The position numbers were made by a program, and so were the translations under genes. 64,000 bases of DNA from NCBI GenBank assembly GCA_039881145.1, contig JAYKKI010000005.1:29555501-29619500 (forward strand), written 5' to 3'. The stretch is from Druceiella hillmani (taxonomy: Eukaryota > Arthropoda > Insecta > Lepidoptera > Hepialidae). Under the pieces are notes generated by a model. It was not told where the DNA came from and searched no databases. It worked only from the letters and a program-made list of their open reading frames with translations. Each line of letters starts with the position of its first letter. The stretch's first letter is position 1. Shown piece by piece: positions 49,000 through 64,000 of this stretch.

Positions 49000-49990
49000 A
49001 ATATTTTGATGAGTATTATCTGGATAATCTTCTTGAATTATCTAATCGAAAAAATTTACTTTGATGAAGAATTTCGTTTGGCATTTCCAGCGTAACTTTC
49101 TCATTGGTATTATTATGTCCTGGTAAGACCTCGGGGTCAAAAACAACACTTTGAAAATCTTTACCATCATCTTTACCATTTGCTGATATAGAGTGTGGAT
49201 GAGAATTTAGCATAGCTGATACCATCTCGTTTGTTCCTTCATAAGTTTTTCCATGTCATCCAATAATTTTTTCTCAGTACTAATGTTTGCGATGAGTTTC
49301 TATGGTAACTTGGAATCTAATAAATCAGTCTTCAAGTCAACGCCGAACATTGTTTTGCATGTCGATCGTTTAATCACTTGATATACACGATTTTTCATTT
49401 ATTAAATTATAAGCATTGTAACCACGTTTTTGCTTTTTTTTATCTTTCAACCAAATCGCAAGTATTGTTTCGATATCTTGATTGCATCCCTCAATACTTC
49501 CTTGCGATTGGCTGTGACGAAGTTCTCCGGAGACTGGTTTAAGGTGATCTTGATACACTAATACTAATTTGTATGATTCATTGGGATGTAATTGCATATC
49601 TGTGAACTCTGCCTGATACCTGATGTTAATTTTAGAACGGATGATCAGTTTCAACACTAAACCTTTTTTACCCTCTTCAATTTCATTTAGCACAATGTAC
49701 AGAGACTGAGCTGCAATTTATTGAGTAATATTCTTGTACTTTTTATTGCAGTCTTCAACCATCTTCGTGCGACTTCCATGTTCAATATATAAATTTATAT
49801 CGTGAATTACGTCAACAATTCCTTATTTTTCACAAAATATTGGATATTCACTGATTCCCACGATAATCGAGATGCAGCAGGAGTGATTAATTTTTCGGCG
49901 CCCCGATCGAGCAAATATCGAATCGTTTTAGATAACGGTGCTGTTTAGGAATGTTTTTAACAATTTTTCTCTCACTTGTTAATTTTATAC
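49000..49990 (-). pseudogene. KRBA2-like DDE integrase, pseudogene with internal deletion
   Basis: Integrases of this type (retroelement-like, also in host-annotated KRBA2-like proteins) insert DNA through an RNase H-fold DDE core. Minus strand: QYFVKNKELL (about 49850), then in the next frame VDVIHDINLYIEHGSRTKMV and KKYKNIT, the HH half of the HHCC zinc domain; the CC half reads LYIVL where LCxxC is expected. An open 107-codon stretch (49370-49693) has EGKKGLVLKLIIRSK, then EFTDMQLHPNESYKLVLVYQDHL (first Asp), then at once RHSQSQGSIEGCNQDIE (catalytic Glu). About 60 residues carrying the second Asp (the SDNGxEF region) are missing between them. A frameshift then gives TMFGVDLKTDLLDSKLP, the post-core block. 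The pseudogene call is firm. Whether it came from a Ginger/Ty3-like element or a host-type copy cannot be told. Confidence 0.82.
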
Positions 49991-52900
49991 TCTCAATCAT
50001 TTTCTTTATATTGCTTACTCTCAATAAACTGGAGTTTGGCACCTTTTGATTAGACTAGCTTGAAAAGTTCCTCACAAAATCGCTCTTCAGTATTAGCCAA
50101 CTTGGTGACATTTCTTTAAGAGACGATGAAATATTGAATACACTAACGTTCTAACTTGCATTAATTGGATAAGATGTGTCCTAACTATGATATATGAATA
50201 ATTTGCGTTCTTACTGATTATTACGCTTAATACACTATTTTCGTGTATCAACCGTAAGATGGAAATAAAATGATTTAATTTTTATACAGCTTCCCAGGTT
50301 GCATAAAATTAAGCCGGATCCAAAGGTATGGAATATGATGATTTCTAAATTGCTTCTATCAGAAAAGAGTAAAGTTGGACTAAAATAAATACATATTTAG
50401 TGAGGTATATAAACCACAGAAGCTGATATACCAAAAGTTTATATTTATCGACAAGCACCTGTATAATTCCGGAATAGGTAGATTAGGTGCGAACAAACTT
50501 CACAATTTAATCAGGTTGAATTCATAGAATTAAATGGAAGAGTTGCAGAGAATTTAGTCTCGAAAGTGTTTTTCTTTCAACTTCAATACTTCATACAAAT
50601 AATAGATAGGATGGTTTCAAAATAGCCCCAAACTTTTGCCTCTAGAATAGTTATGAATTATACAGAGATGAACTTTGGAGCTTTATGAACTTCATTGAAT
50701 ATGATGTCGCTAAGTTTCACTTTATTAATATCCGGCTTAATATCCTGTTAACATCTAAAGGAGGAAAATATTTTAGCAAGCATATATTTACATAAACTCT
50801 GTTTGTTCATTAATAATATAGAACCACACTAATTTCTCGGGTAGTAATATAACATTATGGGTAGTATATTACATTATGGGTAGTTTATTTCAAATAGTAA
50901 TATGAATGGCATTAAAGTAAAAAAAAATAATTGGTTTCCAAAACATATATATTCCGATATAAAATTTAGAAATATGTCTGGTATAATTATATTTGTTACA
51001 CTGTTATACGTTTTAATTATGCCAGAATTTTCTGTATCACCATAATATTTCATTTTAAATCAAAACCTATTCCCCCATCGCTAGCAGACAGAATAAAATA
51101 AGTGGAAGTATCTAAATAACAAGGAAATATACTTGTTGCGTTTTTTATCTTGTATATGTACTCTTGTCATTAATATTCCAAAATAAAAATTATCGCAAGG
51201 AATTGCACAAAATTTGTATATAAATATGAAAGTGGTATTCATAATTTACAAACTTCGGTATCTAGTTAATCCATAAGTCATCGCTTTTTATGTTATATTA
51301 ATTATTTTATTTTCTCTTTTTTGGCCAATTTAAATTAAATATAAATTTAAATACGATTAAGTTGCTTCATGATATAAATGCAGTAGTACACCACCAAAAT
51401 CATTACTACTACACCAAATTACATTACCAGATATTGCAACCTTTACCCGGTTTTACCATTATTTCGGCACTCCAAAATAAGGATGAATATTCAGCAATTT
51501 CGTAGCTTATTCACCCACTCATTCATTGAGAGATCATGAAAACCTAAATGTGATGTCCAGAATTGCTAGAATTTTAAAATTTGACACGTATGTAGTGTCT
51601 AAGATACTAATGAAGGAAAAATTTTAAAAGTTAGGCAATTGGTAAATATCAACAAGAATATGATTTATCATAGCGTGATTATTAAGTTCTGCACAAGTGT
51701 ACTAGGTTTTTATCTACAGCTCTATACATATATTGTAACAACGAACGTAGTTCGAGAAAACGTTCAATAAATAAATATATTAGATTTATTTCGCATCAAT
51801 GATTTGCTTAGTATTTCTATCAAACACGAATAGCCGTGAATCCCGTTTAAACACGCTATATTACTTTATATAAGTGTTTATGCACGTAAGTCTTCTCATT
51901 GTTTACATCATTTTACGATGTTTGGAAAATTGATAATGTCTAGGTACTATATCGTCATTTTGTCTAGATATACATAAAAACGAAATGTTTTCTTTAAGCA
52001 AGTTGATGGTTTATTTATACTTTATGCTACATCTATATGTAAATATGTGAGAAATTTGCTAAGCAATAAATTAACATTTTAAGGGTAATTGTATCATGAC
52101 TCCGATTTGTAAGTGGAAACAAATGTTAATTTGTTTCTATTAATAAACCTATTTCTATTAATTTGTTTCCATTCATATTAAAACAAACCATGTTCGCATT
52201 GTACTGTAATTATACTGTTTTGATGTTAGATTTGTGAAGTATAAACAAGTTAACCTCAACTCATACTTATTATTACATCAATATACTTATGACAATATTA
52301 ACTGCAAAATTCAACATTATTGGTTTAGATTTAGAAATAGGCTGTGTGAGTCATATCAGTTTGTTCGTTTGTAATAAACTACATAAGCTCGAGGCTTCGA
52401 CGTTGTTTTTAAGACAGGACTACTATTACAATAATTTTGTAACAAAAACACATTTCATTGAATGGGTACTTAAACTGCATATAAATAATCTTCATAAAAA
52501 TATATCATTGGAAGTTTTAGTCACTTTTTCGGCATTTGTTTATTGTTTGGAACGTATGTAAATAATTTATTTGGCATTTTAATATATCTATAGGATTATC
52601 TATAGGATTATTATTGGATTGTTTACAGCACTCGGTTATAGTGAATCTATTCTGATAGATAAACCTAGCTCTGTTCTCTGCGATGCTTTTAGGGATGAAT
52701 TACGGTTTCGCCTTATTGTTCAGTTTCAAATGGACAGATCGATATAAGATACTTTCTATGTTATCTCATATCCTGAGCATTTGTCAACCAATTTGGTTGA
52801 TTTTTTTTATTTCAATATTTTCAGTATAGTACAATAAAAAATTAAAGAATTCCTCAACAATGAACATAACAGATGTCATGATCGAATTTAAGTGATTTTG

Positions 52901-53050
52901 TTATTGATAATCTCATAATAAAATTTATAAAGTGTTGACGTAGATCGCTTCATTTATCTTAACGTAAGTAAGAAAATAACAATATAAATAAGTACGTATT
53001 CAGCATTCGGTGATTGTTTGAAAAATCTTATGGGTTCGCCAATAGTGAAA

Positions 53051-53051
<1 letters not shown>
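49991..53051. other. AT-rich non-coding stretch
   Basis: The first 130 bases may include decayed 5' integrase sequence. A short direct repeat (ACATTATGGGTAGT) occurs at about 50852 and 50872. Nothing else is recognised; the 90-codon frame at 52289-52561 has no family motif. Confidence 0.4.
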
Positions 53052-53106
<55 letters not shown>

Positions 53107-53118
53107 ATATATATATAT

Positions 53119-53159
<41 letters not shown>

Positions 53160-53166
53160 CACATGT
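53052..53166. repeat. (AT)n microsatellite with GTGT/ACAC interruptions
   Basis: Two long AT runs separated by GTGTGTAT and ATACACAT. Five overlapping frames on both strands here are artefacts. Confidence 0.95.
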
Positions 53167-56501
<3,335 letters not shown>

Positions 56502-56540
56502 GAGATTTGTACATTAGTAAACAACTAATGTACAAATCTC
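56502..56540. repeat. perfect palindrome, 17-bp arms, 5-nt spacer
   Basis: GAGATTTGTACATTAGT (56502-56518) and 56524-56540 are exactly complementary around AAACA. Confidence 0.92.
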
Positions 56541-59500
56541 ATTTTTGTGAGATACACATACCATGGGGTACACATTATAGATATAGACACCTTCTCTGTT
56601 ACATTGAACGTATGTTCAGTATTTACGACAAATGTAATCAAAATCTTATCCTGCTTTAAATTAAAATGTTGGTGTGGTATGGTTTCTACAATGTTGAATA
56701 AAACACCAATAATTTTTATAAATTTAATGTCACAATAAGACCTTTATAATAAATATATATTTGATGTAAAATAATAACAAAAATCCAAGAGTTAAAAATC
56801 ACTTTAGTATATTTAGTTAAACTTGCCCAAACATCATTCCCTAAACATTTTCCGACGGACACGAGCTTAGGTAATTTTCACTTCGCCGCAGCGTTTACAT
56901 GCGATCACTAAATCCACATATTCAAGTCACGTTCACGTGTCGAACAGAGTATATTACATCATATATATTATATCACGTAATAAAATTTATCATGATGCAA
57001 TAAATATTAAAAGGTAACAAAGTCAATAAATATATTACGGCATAGGCTGTGCGGTAGATAAATTTCTTTTCTGCTATCAATTATTGCTTTAGCTATTATC
57101 AATATATTTATCAATTATTGCATTCAGAGCTGAACTAAGTATCATCTGGGAGGAGTAGGTGCATATGCTATGCTACCTCCTATTATTATATCCTACATAA
57201 TATACATAGACTGTTCTAAGGTAAATGTTGATTCTGGAGAACGATGTATATTGGAAAAGGTTTCTTGGGATCAGTATGTAGTGTTAAATAGAGAATCATA
57301 TGTCACTCATATTAAATTATTTACAACTAGATCTCCGCTCATTTACCAGCTCTTAGAGATAGTAAGATACATATAAAATGGTTAATCGTGTTGTGATAAG
57401 CCATTAGTGGACTAATACATTTTAATTTGTTTTAAAAGCTTTTGATTTCGTGTCAAAATATTTCGGTTGCTGATTCTACTAAATAAAGCACTAAAAAGCT
57501 TCATTGAGTTTAATATTTTATGTGATTCGAGTATAAAACAAAAAACATGACGACTAATTAGCCAAAAATTCTAAAAAAACTTACTATGTCACATTCTATG
57601 TTATGTTTTAAATATATAATAGAAATGCTACCATCGGAATCCATCTAATTTTAATATTTCGTTATTATATTGGTTATAATATTAAACCTAATTGTATAAT
57701 AAACCGATAGCAAAATATTTATAGACCAAATGGTACAATGACGATTGATAAATACAGCCTTTAATGTTATTGGTATAAATAAGTACAATTGAGATGATAC
57801 TAAAAAAACGATATGTTGCAAAAAATTATAGAAAGCCATTGACGAGGATATGTGCAACAATCGTGTACATATACATCTATGAAAATGAGAGGGTTACATA
57901 TTTAATAATGTGGTACATTTTGGTGCATTTAGCCACAAGCAGCTAATAAGAGATAATATATATTGCTGCTGAAGAGGATACTAATGATACTTTGATCTAA
58001 CAAAATGAAAAGACTATCACATCGAACATAAATTTTGATGACTACGTATATAAAAGAAAACAATATTAGGGTATAAATAAAGAGACATCGACAAATTTTA
58101 TTTTTGTGTTGATTCTTTATCTAACGACGAATGCATACAAATAATTAATGGATGGAAAAGATTTCAAATCACACCAAAAACTAACCAAGTAATCACTTTT
58201 TTCAGTAATGATAATTCTATAAAGCTAACAAGTAATGATAGTTCTCAAAAGTGAAATAAAAAGAGAAGTATTATGTTTGCATATTGCCACAGGAGTATTG
58301 GTGGGTAATAAATTGTTCAAACACATTTTAAAATTGATAAATTTATGTTCCGAAAACTTTTCGATTCGAATAAATTCAATATCTCGACTTAATACTCCCA
58401 ATCATGAAACAAACTGCCTGCCATCCAGCATCACCCAGATCCCATAACTCACGTCGACGCGGGATTTACATTTCATTTGAAAAGGGTAGTAAATCGAAGC
58501 GCGTGGATACCACACAATTGCACCTTCAGCCCACGACCACTTTTTTAGTGCTCAGACAATGTCGCATATTAACCATAAAGAATTCTAGAAAAGAAAAATC
58601 TAAAAGAGTTCAAAAAGAACGCGTGTGGAAATTAAGTGAGGATTAAAGGGTTCAAGTGATAAAAATGACAAAAGAAAATTTAACCACCCAGCTTAAAGCG
58701 TAACGTTAGATCTCACACTACGATAATCTTGTAGACGAATATGAAAATATCTCTCTTTCATTTTCTTTTGATCCATAAAAGTTTGAAATTCTTTATTACA
58801 CAAAGCTTGAGATTTTCACATTTTAAGAATTGTTTAACAGTTAGACGAACTAGAGCTATAGTGTCTCCTAGATCTAGCTTTAAATATAATCCAGGCAGTC
58901 AAAGCTGAGTGTGTGTTGTGGTTGTTTCGAGGGTGTTAGAATATGTTTGTTCAGAGAAAAGAAACAATATTTTAAGTTATATTAAAATATGAATATCGAT
59001 CACAATCGCTCCTAGTCTATATTAAATATCAAATCTAAGACGATTCCTTTTATAGTTTTTTCTATACTTTGTACATCGACATTTCTTTCTGTGTACCTAC
59101 ATATGAAATAAATAAATACCAACGAATATAATTTTAATTTCTTAATCAACGTATATAATTCTTCATTTAAAATTATATATTTTATCAGCCAATATATGCA
59201 TAAACATCAAGCAGACCTTTTCTCGATCACTAAATCGAGTCTTGGAATTACTTCTTCTAGAAACGAACCAACTGTGAAATCTTAAGTAAATATTTCCATT
59301 TAACTTTAATTGTTATATATTTTCTTAAAAAAGTTTTCTTTTTTTTAGTGTCACTCAATGAATTAATTTCCACACATTTTATTAAAGCTTTTACTCAATA
59401 ATTACATGTTAATAAAAAATGGAAGCTATGGGATAATTTTAACAGTAATAATTAAATGTTATGTCCTGGACGAATATTCGAAATATCCGTTCAGATACAA

Positions 59501-59616
59501 AATGCGCTCTTTTGACATTCGTTAGTAACACTTTATATATATATAATTTTTACAATAGTGACGTTACTACTAATTTTTGGTTTATTTTTTATATCACTAG
59601 TAATCAGACGAGATAT
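56541..59616. other. AT-rich non-coding stretch
   Basis: One plus frame at about 58084-58254 reads FYFCVDSLSNDECIQIING and on for 57 codons, coding-like in composition but unassigned. The 80-codon frame at 58404-58646 is rich in Lys/Arg and unassigned. No other content seen. Confidence 0.35.
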
Positions 59617-59662
59617 ATTTGAATTTATATCACTAGTAATCACTAGTGATATCAATTCAAAT
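59617..59662. repeat. inverted repeat, 21-bp arms, 4-nt spacer
   Basis: 59617-59637 (ATTTGAATTTATATCACTAG, then T) and 59642-59662 are complementary with one mismatch. The word ATATCACTAGTAATCA also occurs upstream at 59591, so direct and inverted copies of the same short piece lie together. Confidence 0.88.
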
Positions 59663-60346
59663 GTATTTAAAGAAACGAACTGATGCCTTTTAATTGCTTT
59701 CAGATACCATAATTCAAAATTAAATGAAAAAGTTACAATTCGGGTTCGCCATGCGCAATAAGAATTCGTTCAGCTGTTCGTCGCCTTCCGTTTGATTTAT
59801 CGCTTAAATATTAGCATGCATGATGAAAGTTTCATTTCCGCCATATTAAGATTGCTTTCGAGAATGTGTTTAATAAAGTAATTGAATATCAACGTAACGG
59901 TATGTCGTGTATAGATGATTTTGCAATGGGATAGTGTAACGATTTATTATCGCACTAAGGTCAAAATTAATGTAAAAACGTTTAGTTTGTAGTAATATCA
60001 CCCCTTCCTGCTAATTCGTTTAGTCTATGGTGGAGGGTACATAAACCGTAACCTAAGTCACCGCACTTTCTCTTTTACTTATACTGCTGGGTGACATTAA
60101 GAGTCCTAGTGGCTTTTTATCCAGATTATTCATCAGGATATCTCAACAATCATCTACGTAATTCCACCAACTCAACAGCAAATCAACTAAGTTATGGTAA
60201 TTTATTTTATTTTGTGATTAACCTAGTTTCAGGGTAGTTTTGTCAAAAAGTGAAATAACGCCGCTAATTGTGAACTATTAGGGGATTCCTTACCCAGGAT
60301 ATTATGAATTATTATGAGTTTATTATTAATTTATAATTTTTTTACC
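59663..60346. other. non-coding stretch with a less AT-rich segment
   Basis: 60000-60180 is relatively GC-rich (CTATGGTGGAGGGTACATAA) and adjoins the PLE tail. It may belong to that insertion or be flanking unique DNA. No coding block is recognised on either strand. Confidence 0.4.
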
Positions 60347-60480
60347 CATCTTCAGGTGGGATATAATCTTTGCTAATATCCCACCTGAAGATGTTGTAAT
60401 ACAACGAAACCTAGGGCGTGGTATAGAAATTAAAGAAAGTAGTAATAATACTACATCACGTAGTTTCATTTAATTGTAAA
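60347..60480 (+). mobile_element. PLE tail copy 3, with short fold-back at its 5' edge
   Basis: The left arm 60347-60364 and right arm 60376-60393 (ATATCCCACCTGAAGATG) are exactly complementary around an 11-nt loop (AATCTTTGCTA). The plus copy then continues with the hammerhead-like motif, AAAGAAAGTAG, CTACATCACGTAGTTTCATT and TTAATTGT as in copies 1 and 2. Only the first part of the tail is duplicated in inverse orientation, so the inversion breakpoint differs from copy 2. Confidence 0.88.
60381..60421 (+). ncRNA. hammerhead-like motif of PLE tail, copy 3 (cleavage triplet mutated)
   Basis: CCAC, CTGAAGA, stem II GTTGT-AAT-ACAAC, GAAA, CCTAGG, then GGC where copies 1 and 2 have GTC, then GTGG. 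Loss of the U before the cleavage site should abolish cleavage even if the fold forms. Confidence 0.6.
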
Positions 60481-61049
60481 AAAAGTAATTGCTGAATTGA
60501 AAGAAAAGTGGTAAATTGCATTAACGCCATTTTCGAAATGTTTGTCTGTTCATGGGTTTTTTGTGCATTCATCACGTAAAAAGTACTAATCTAATTCCCA
60601 TAAAATACATAGGCGATAACTTAGAGTAATATTTTGTTTTTATTTCAGGGTAATAAATTTAATAAGTCAGAAGATTATTAAAAAAAACAACAAAGAAGAT
60701 GATGTACGCATGTGCTCAATGGCGTTACGTGTGATTTAAATCGGGCAATAAAATCTTATCTCTTTACAAATATTAGCAAATTGGCCAGAAGTGATGTCTG
60801 GAAGTATTCACGTGCTTATAAAAACCTATCAAGCATTACAGAACTCACAATACTAGAGTTCCGTACACAATGAGACATAATATTTCTATTAAACTATTTA
60901 CAAAATTTTAATATTTTCGATAGTGAATATATTGTTTGGTATATGTTCACATGGGCATATTTGAAAAAAAATTGTATAATTCCTCATAGAGTAAGAAATA
61001 ATTTATTTGTGGATTTTTCCCTGTACTTGCAATTTCTTTACGAATTGGC
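60481..61049. other. spacer between two PLE tail copies
   Basis: About 570 bp between copies 3 and 4, which have the same orientation. It contains TTAACGCCAT at about 60521, similar to the AACGCCAAATA word near the end of copies 2 and 4. No GIY-YIG or RT coding is seen. Confidence 0.4.
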
Positions 61050-61200
61050 CCCCTGAAAATTTTGACATAAAACGAAAGCTAGGTGGTGGTAAATAATTGA
61101 AATAAAGTGGAAAAAATACTTCATCATGTAGTTTCATTTAGTTGTGAAAAATTAATTTATAATGAATTTCAACAAAGTTAACGCCAAATATATTCAATCA
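61050..61200 (+). mobile_element. PLE tail copy 4 (diverged)
   Basis: CCCTGAAAATTTTGACATAA, AACGAAAGCTAGG, TGGTGGTAAATAA, then CATCATGTAGTTTCATTTAG and a 3' block ending AACGCCAAATATATTCAATC. The core CTGA.GA and the stem II sequence are degraded, so this is the oldest-looking copy. The 3' block matches copy 2 (30651-30690) closely, which sets the common 3' limit of the family tail. Confidence 0.8.
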
Positions 61201-63545
61201 TTCTAAATAATTAATAATAAATTAAATAGAGAGCGCAAATATTTTAGTACTAAATCTAAATAATTTTGTGACCATATCATGATTATATAACTCTCAATAA
61301 TGCATTGATATTGGTTCTAAAAAAACATTTTGAAAAGACGTCTTTCTATAAGCTAGCTTTTACTCAACTTTATATATAAAGTAGTCGATACTATATAACT
61401 ACATGCATAATATGTGCATCAGAGATGTTTAATTCATATAGAATTTTGTTAATGCAATAATTGAGGACAGAAATAAATTTATTTTTCCCTTTTAATGTAT
61501 GTCATGATAAATTTTATTTGTAAGTGCGGCAATTGTTGTTTGGGATGATTATTTGTTGAGACGAATATGTAGGTAATTTTGAAAATATATATAAACGTGA
61601 ATTTTAATTCTTCGCTTATTTTGAGAATTTCACATGAAAGATATATTCATTATAAGCGTGTTCTTGCGCTGTCAATCATTGCCAAATGCACTTGTTAGGA
61701 ATGAAATTGAAATCTATTCTACTTGTGAAGGCAGACATAATTTTTGAAGGCTTATATCATTACGTGGACATACATCATCATATTTTCTTGGAGTAGACCC
61801 AAATAAAAAGTAGTAAAATAAGATTTTCATAGCTCAAAATACTTTTACTGATTTCCAAATAAATGTAATATTACATACCATGTATTCTGCGACTATCGTG
61901 CTCTTGTTGTAACTAAATAATATTTTTTATTTAAATAAAATGTATCATGAAATGTAATAAAATGTAAGCAAACATAACATGGAAACGAAAAATTCCTTTT
62001 TGCATTAAATTACAGTTTGGGATTGTATGAGGTTTTTAATGGGACTTTTTTATTCAATGATAATAAGATCGAATGGTTTCGAAATTACTGGCTATTTCGC
62101 ATCAAAATAAAAACATAAAAAAACTCATCAAACAATATCATCGCATACAATAGAAGAGGAGTGCTCTGTTGTTTTGGTTGCTATAGTAATATTGCTTCAC
62201 GTTAGTAATACTATGTGTTAATTTGCTTGGCAATTACTTTCTAATTAATCATCAAAAGGGTTCGGTCATTACAGTAACTAATCAGAAATGACAAATGAAT
62301 CATGAAAGATGTATGCAATAAAATTTTGTAAATTTCTCGAAAACTTTTTTAAATATTACATTAAGTTACCGATCATTCTACTAACTCCTAACTTCTCGAA
62401 ACTACCTTTTAAAATTTTCTTTTTGTGAAGTTCGTCTCAATACGCATATTCTGATAAGTTTATACGAGAAAATATTTAATCCCATACATTAAATAAAGGT
62501 AAACAGTTTATTGCTATAATCATAACGAACTAGGTGTATTTTCATTTACTAGGAAAATTACGAATTTATGAATGTTTCTCAATATTTACTAATATTAACA
62601 GATAATGGTATAAACACAAAAGTAATCTAATTTAATGTTTTTTTACTATTACTTCAATCGAGTTGGAACGTGTTCTACGTTTTCCATTTCCATTTTCCAG
62701 GTAATATTAAAAAACGTTCTTTTGAAATTTATATTTTTATCGCGTTTCTTGATGCGTCATTCTTTTTTTCGTCTTTTTATTCTCATACCCTTACTTTTAC
62801 ATCTATTTCTTAGAAAAAATATTCACAGACATTAACTTATTAAATAACCTTATAAATATATTAACAACCTTCGTGTTTTACTTGGTTCCCTCCTCGTTGT
62901 TACTAAAACGCGTTACTTGTTTTACGAGATATTTGTGGTAACATACTCGCAGAAAATAACAAATCGAAATTAATACAAATTTGTAAAGTAGTCAATGTAA
63001 AAAACACGTTGAAATTACTCAATACATAGTCACTCTAAATTTAATTTCAGCTGTCGTATAGTAACGAATATTTCGTTCTTAGCCCGGGAAACTCAGGTCT
63101 GAATAGATACGACTTCGCATGGTTATTGAAATAGTTTCGCACAACATAACTATCTAACTTTACATGACATGGGTCGCTGACTTTTTTTTCCTTTTTAATT
63201 GCAATTGTTTTAAATAATTTTCTATTATTTGATATATGAGTTAGGTGAAAAGTTAACTCAAATATGTACGTCCAATAGTATTTTATGAAGTTCATATTAG
63301 TATTTTCTGTCCTACTGAGGTATACTAATTTGACAACTATTAAATAAATCATCTTATGCACTAGTCAAATAAAATATTTAAATTTTTTCAAAGAAGCAAC
63401 AAAGTAAAATTCTCTGACATCTGTTTCAACATCTTTACATATATTATGTAGATTATCGGAAAGATAAAAGAAGAGAGAAGTTGCTAACAACTTTTAATAT
63501 TGCTATGTCAGATTGGGTATCTAAAAGCGAAGCAGTTTTGACAAA
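61201..63545. other. AT-rich non-coding stretch
   Basis: Nothing recognised. The 104-codon minus frame at 63047-63361 has no family motif. Confidence 0.45.
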
Positions 63546-63547
63546 AT

Positions 63548-63632
<85 letters not shown>

Positions 63633-63636
63633 TATG
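63546..63636. repeat. (AT)n microsatellite
   Basis: A long AT run with single-base interruptions. Confidence 0.95.
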
Positions 63637-64000
63637 TTTCTAATTCCATATGTCGATCTTTTAAAGCTTTTTTAAGAATAATTTTATTTTCGAATTTACA
63701 GTAGTGTCGATTATAAATAAATTACTTTAACAAAATTTTTTTTACATCAATCTATCATGTTTTTTTGATGTAATTATTGTCGCAATTTTACGAAATTTTA
63801 ATTTTTTTTTCTTTTTGTTCTCTTAGAGTCTTTTAATCGTTGCGTTTTCACGCGATGGAGTAAACTTATTATGTGTTTAATGAGATATTTCTAGCAACCT
63901 CGTTTTCTTTTAAAAATTAAAGGAATTTATTTTTCGTAACCTTATGTAAATTTTTCACCTAAACAGTGGACTTCGTGTCATTTTAACTTTATTATGTCAT
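63637..64000. other. AT-rich non-coding stretch at window end
   Basis: Nothing recognised. Confidence 0.45.

Overview
The window looks like AT-rich (about 70% A+T by eye) non-coding DNA from an animal nuclear genome, most likely an arthropod and probably an insect. The evidence is long (AT)n and (GT/GCGT)n microsatellites, no dense gene array, and decayed invertebrate-type retroelements: a jockey-clade LINE, a second LINE of the jockey/CR1 group, a non-LTR ORF1 fragment and a GIY-YIG Penelope-like element. I cannot name the species. I find no convincing host protein-coding exon, tRNA, rRNA, CRISPR array or bacterial-type operon; most open frames are chance frames or microsatellite translations.

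Layout. 0.9-1.95 kb: minus-strand LINE RT remnant split by a composite microsatellite. 3.4-3.8 and 8.6-8.7 kb: two copies of a dispersed repeat starting TAGGGTTCCGTACCTC. 5.5-5.95 kb: three degenerate tandem units. 6.09-6.16 kb: a 33-bp tandem duplication. 9-22 kb: mostly featureless AT-rich DNA. 22.7-23.9 kb: 3' half of a Penelope-like element (PLE), with the C-terminal GIY-YIG endonuclease reading frame followed by a hammerhead-like terminal sequence. 30.4-30.7, 60.35-60.5 and 61.05-61.2 kb: three more copies of the PLE tail; the first is folded back on itself into a long inverted repeat and the second has a short fold-back. 31.78-32.2 kb: non-LTR ORF1 fragment. 42.85-45.7 kb: broken jockey-clade LINE on the minus strand, with recognisable ORF1 (RNA-binding domain plus zinc knuckles) and ORF2 (endonuclease remnant, linker, RT). 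49.0-50.0 kb: minus-strand pseudogene of a KRBA2-like DDE integrase with an internal deletion. The rest is AT-rich sequence with microsatellites.

Two things stand out. First, the PLE tails carry a hammerhead ribozyme-like motif (CTGAAGA, stem II, CGAAAC, palindromic ACCTAGGT stem III, GTC, stem I closure) in several copies and in both orientations. Second, the window holds an unusual number of near-perfect palindromic hairpins (arms 13-33 bp, spacers 2-22 nt) with mutually unrelated sequences. These look like independent inverted local duplications rather than one transposon family. None of the genes here appear to work together; this is a graveyard of mobile elements.
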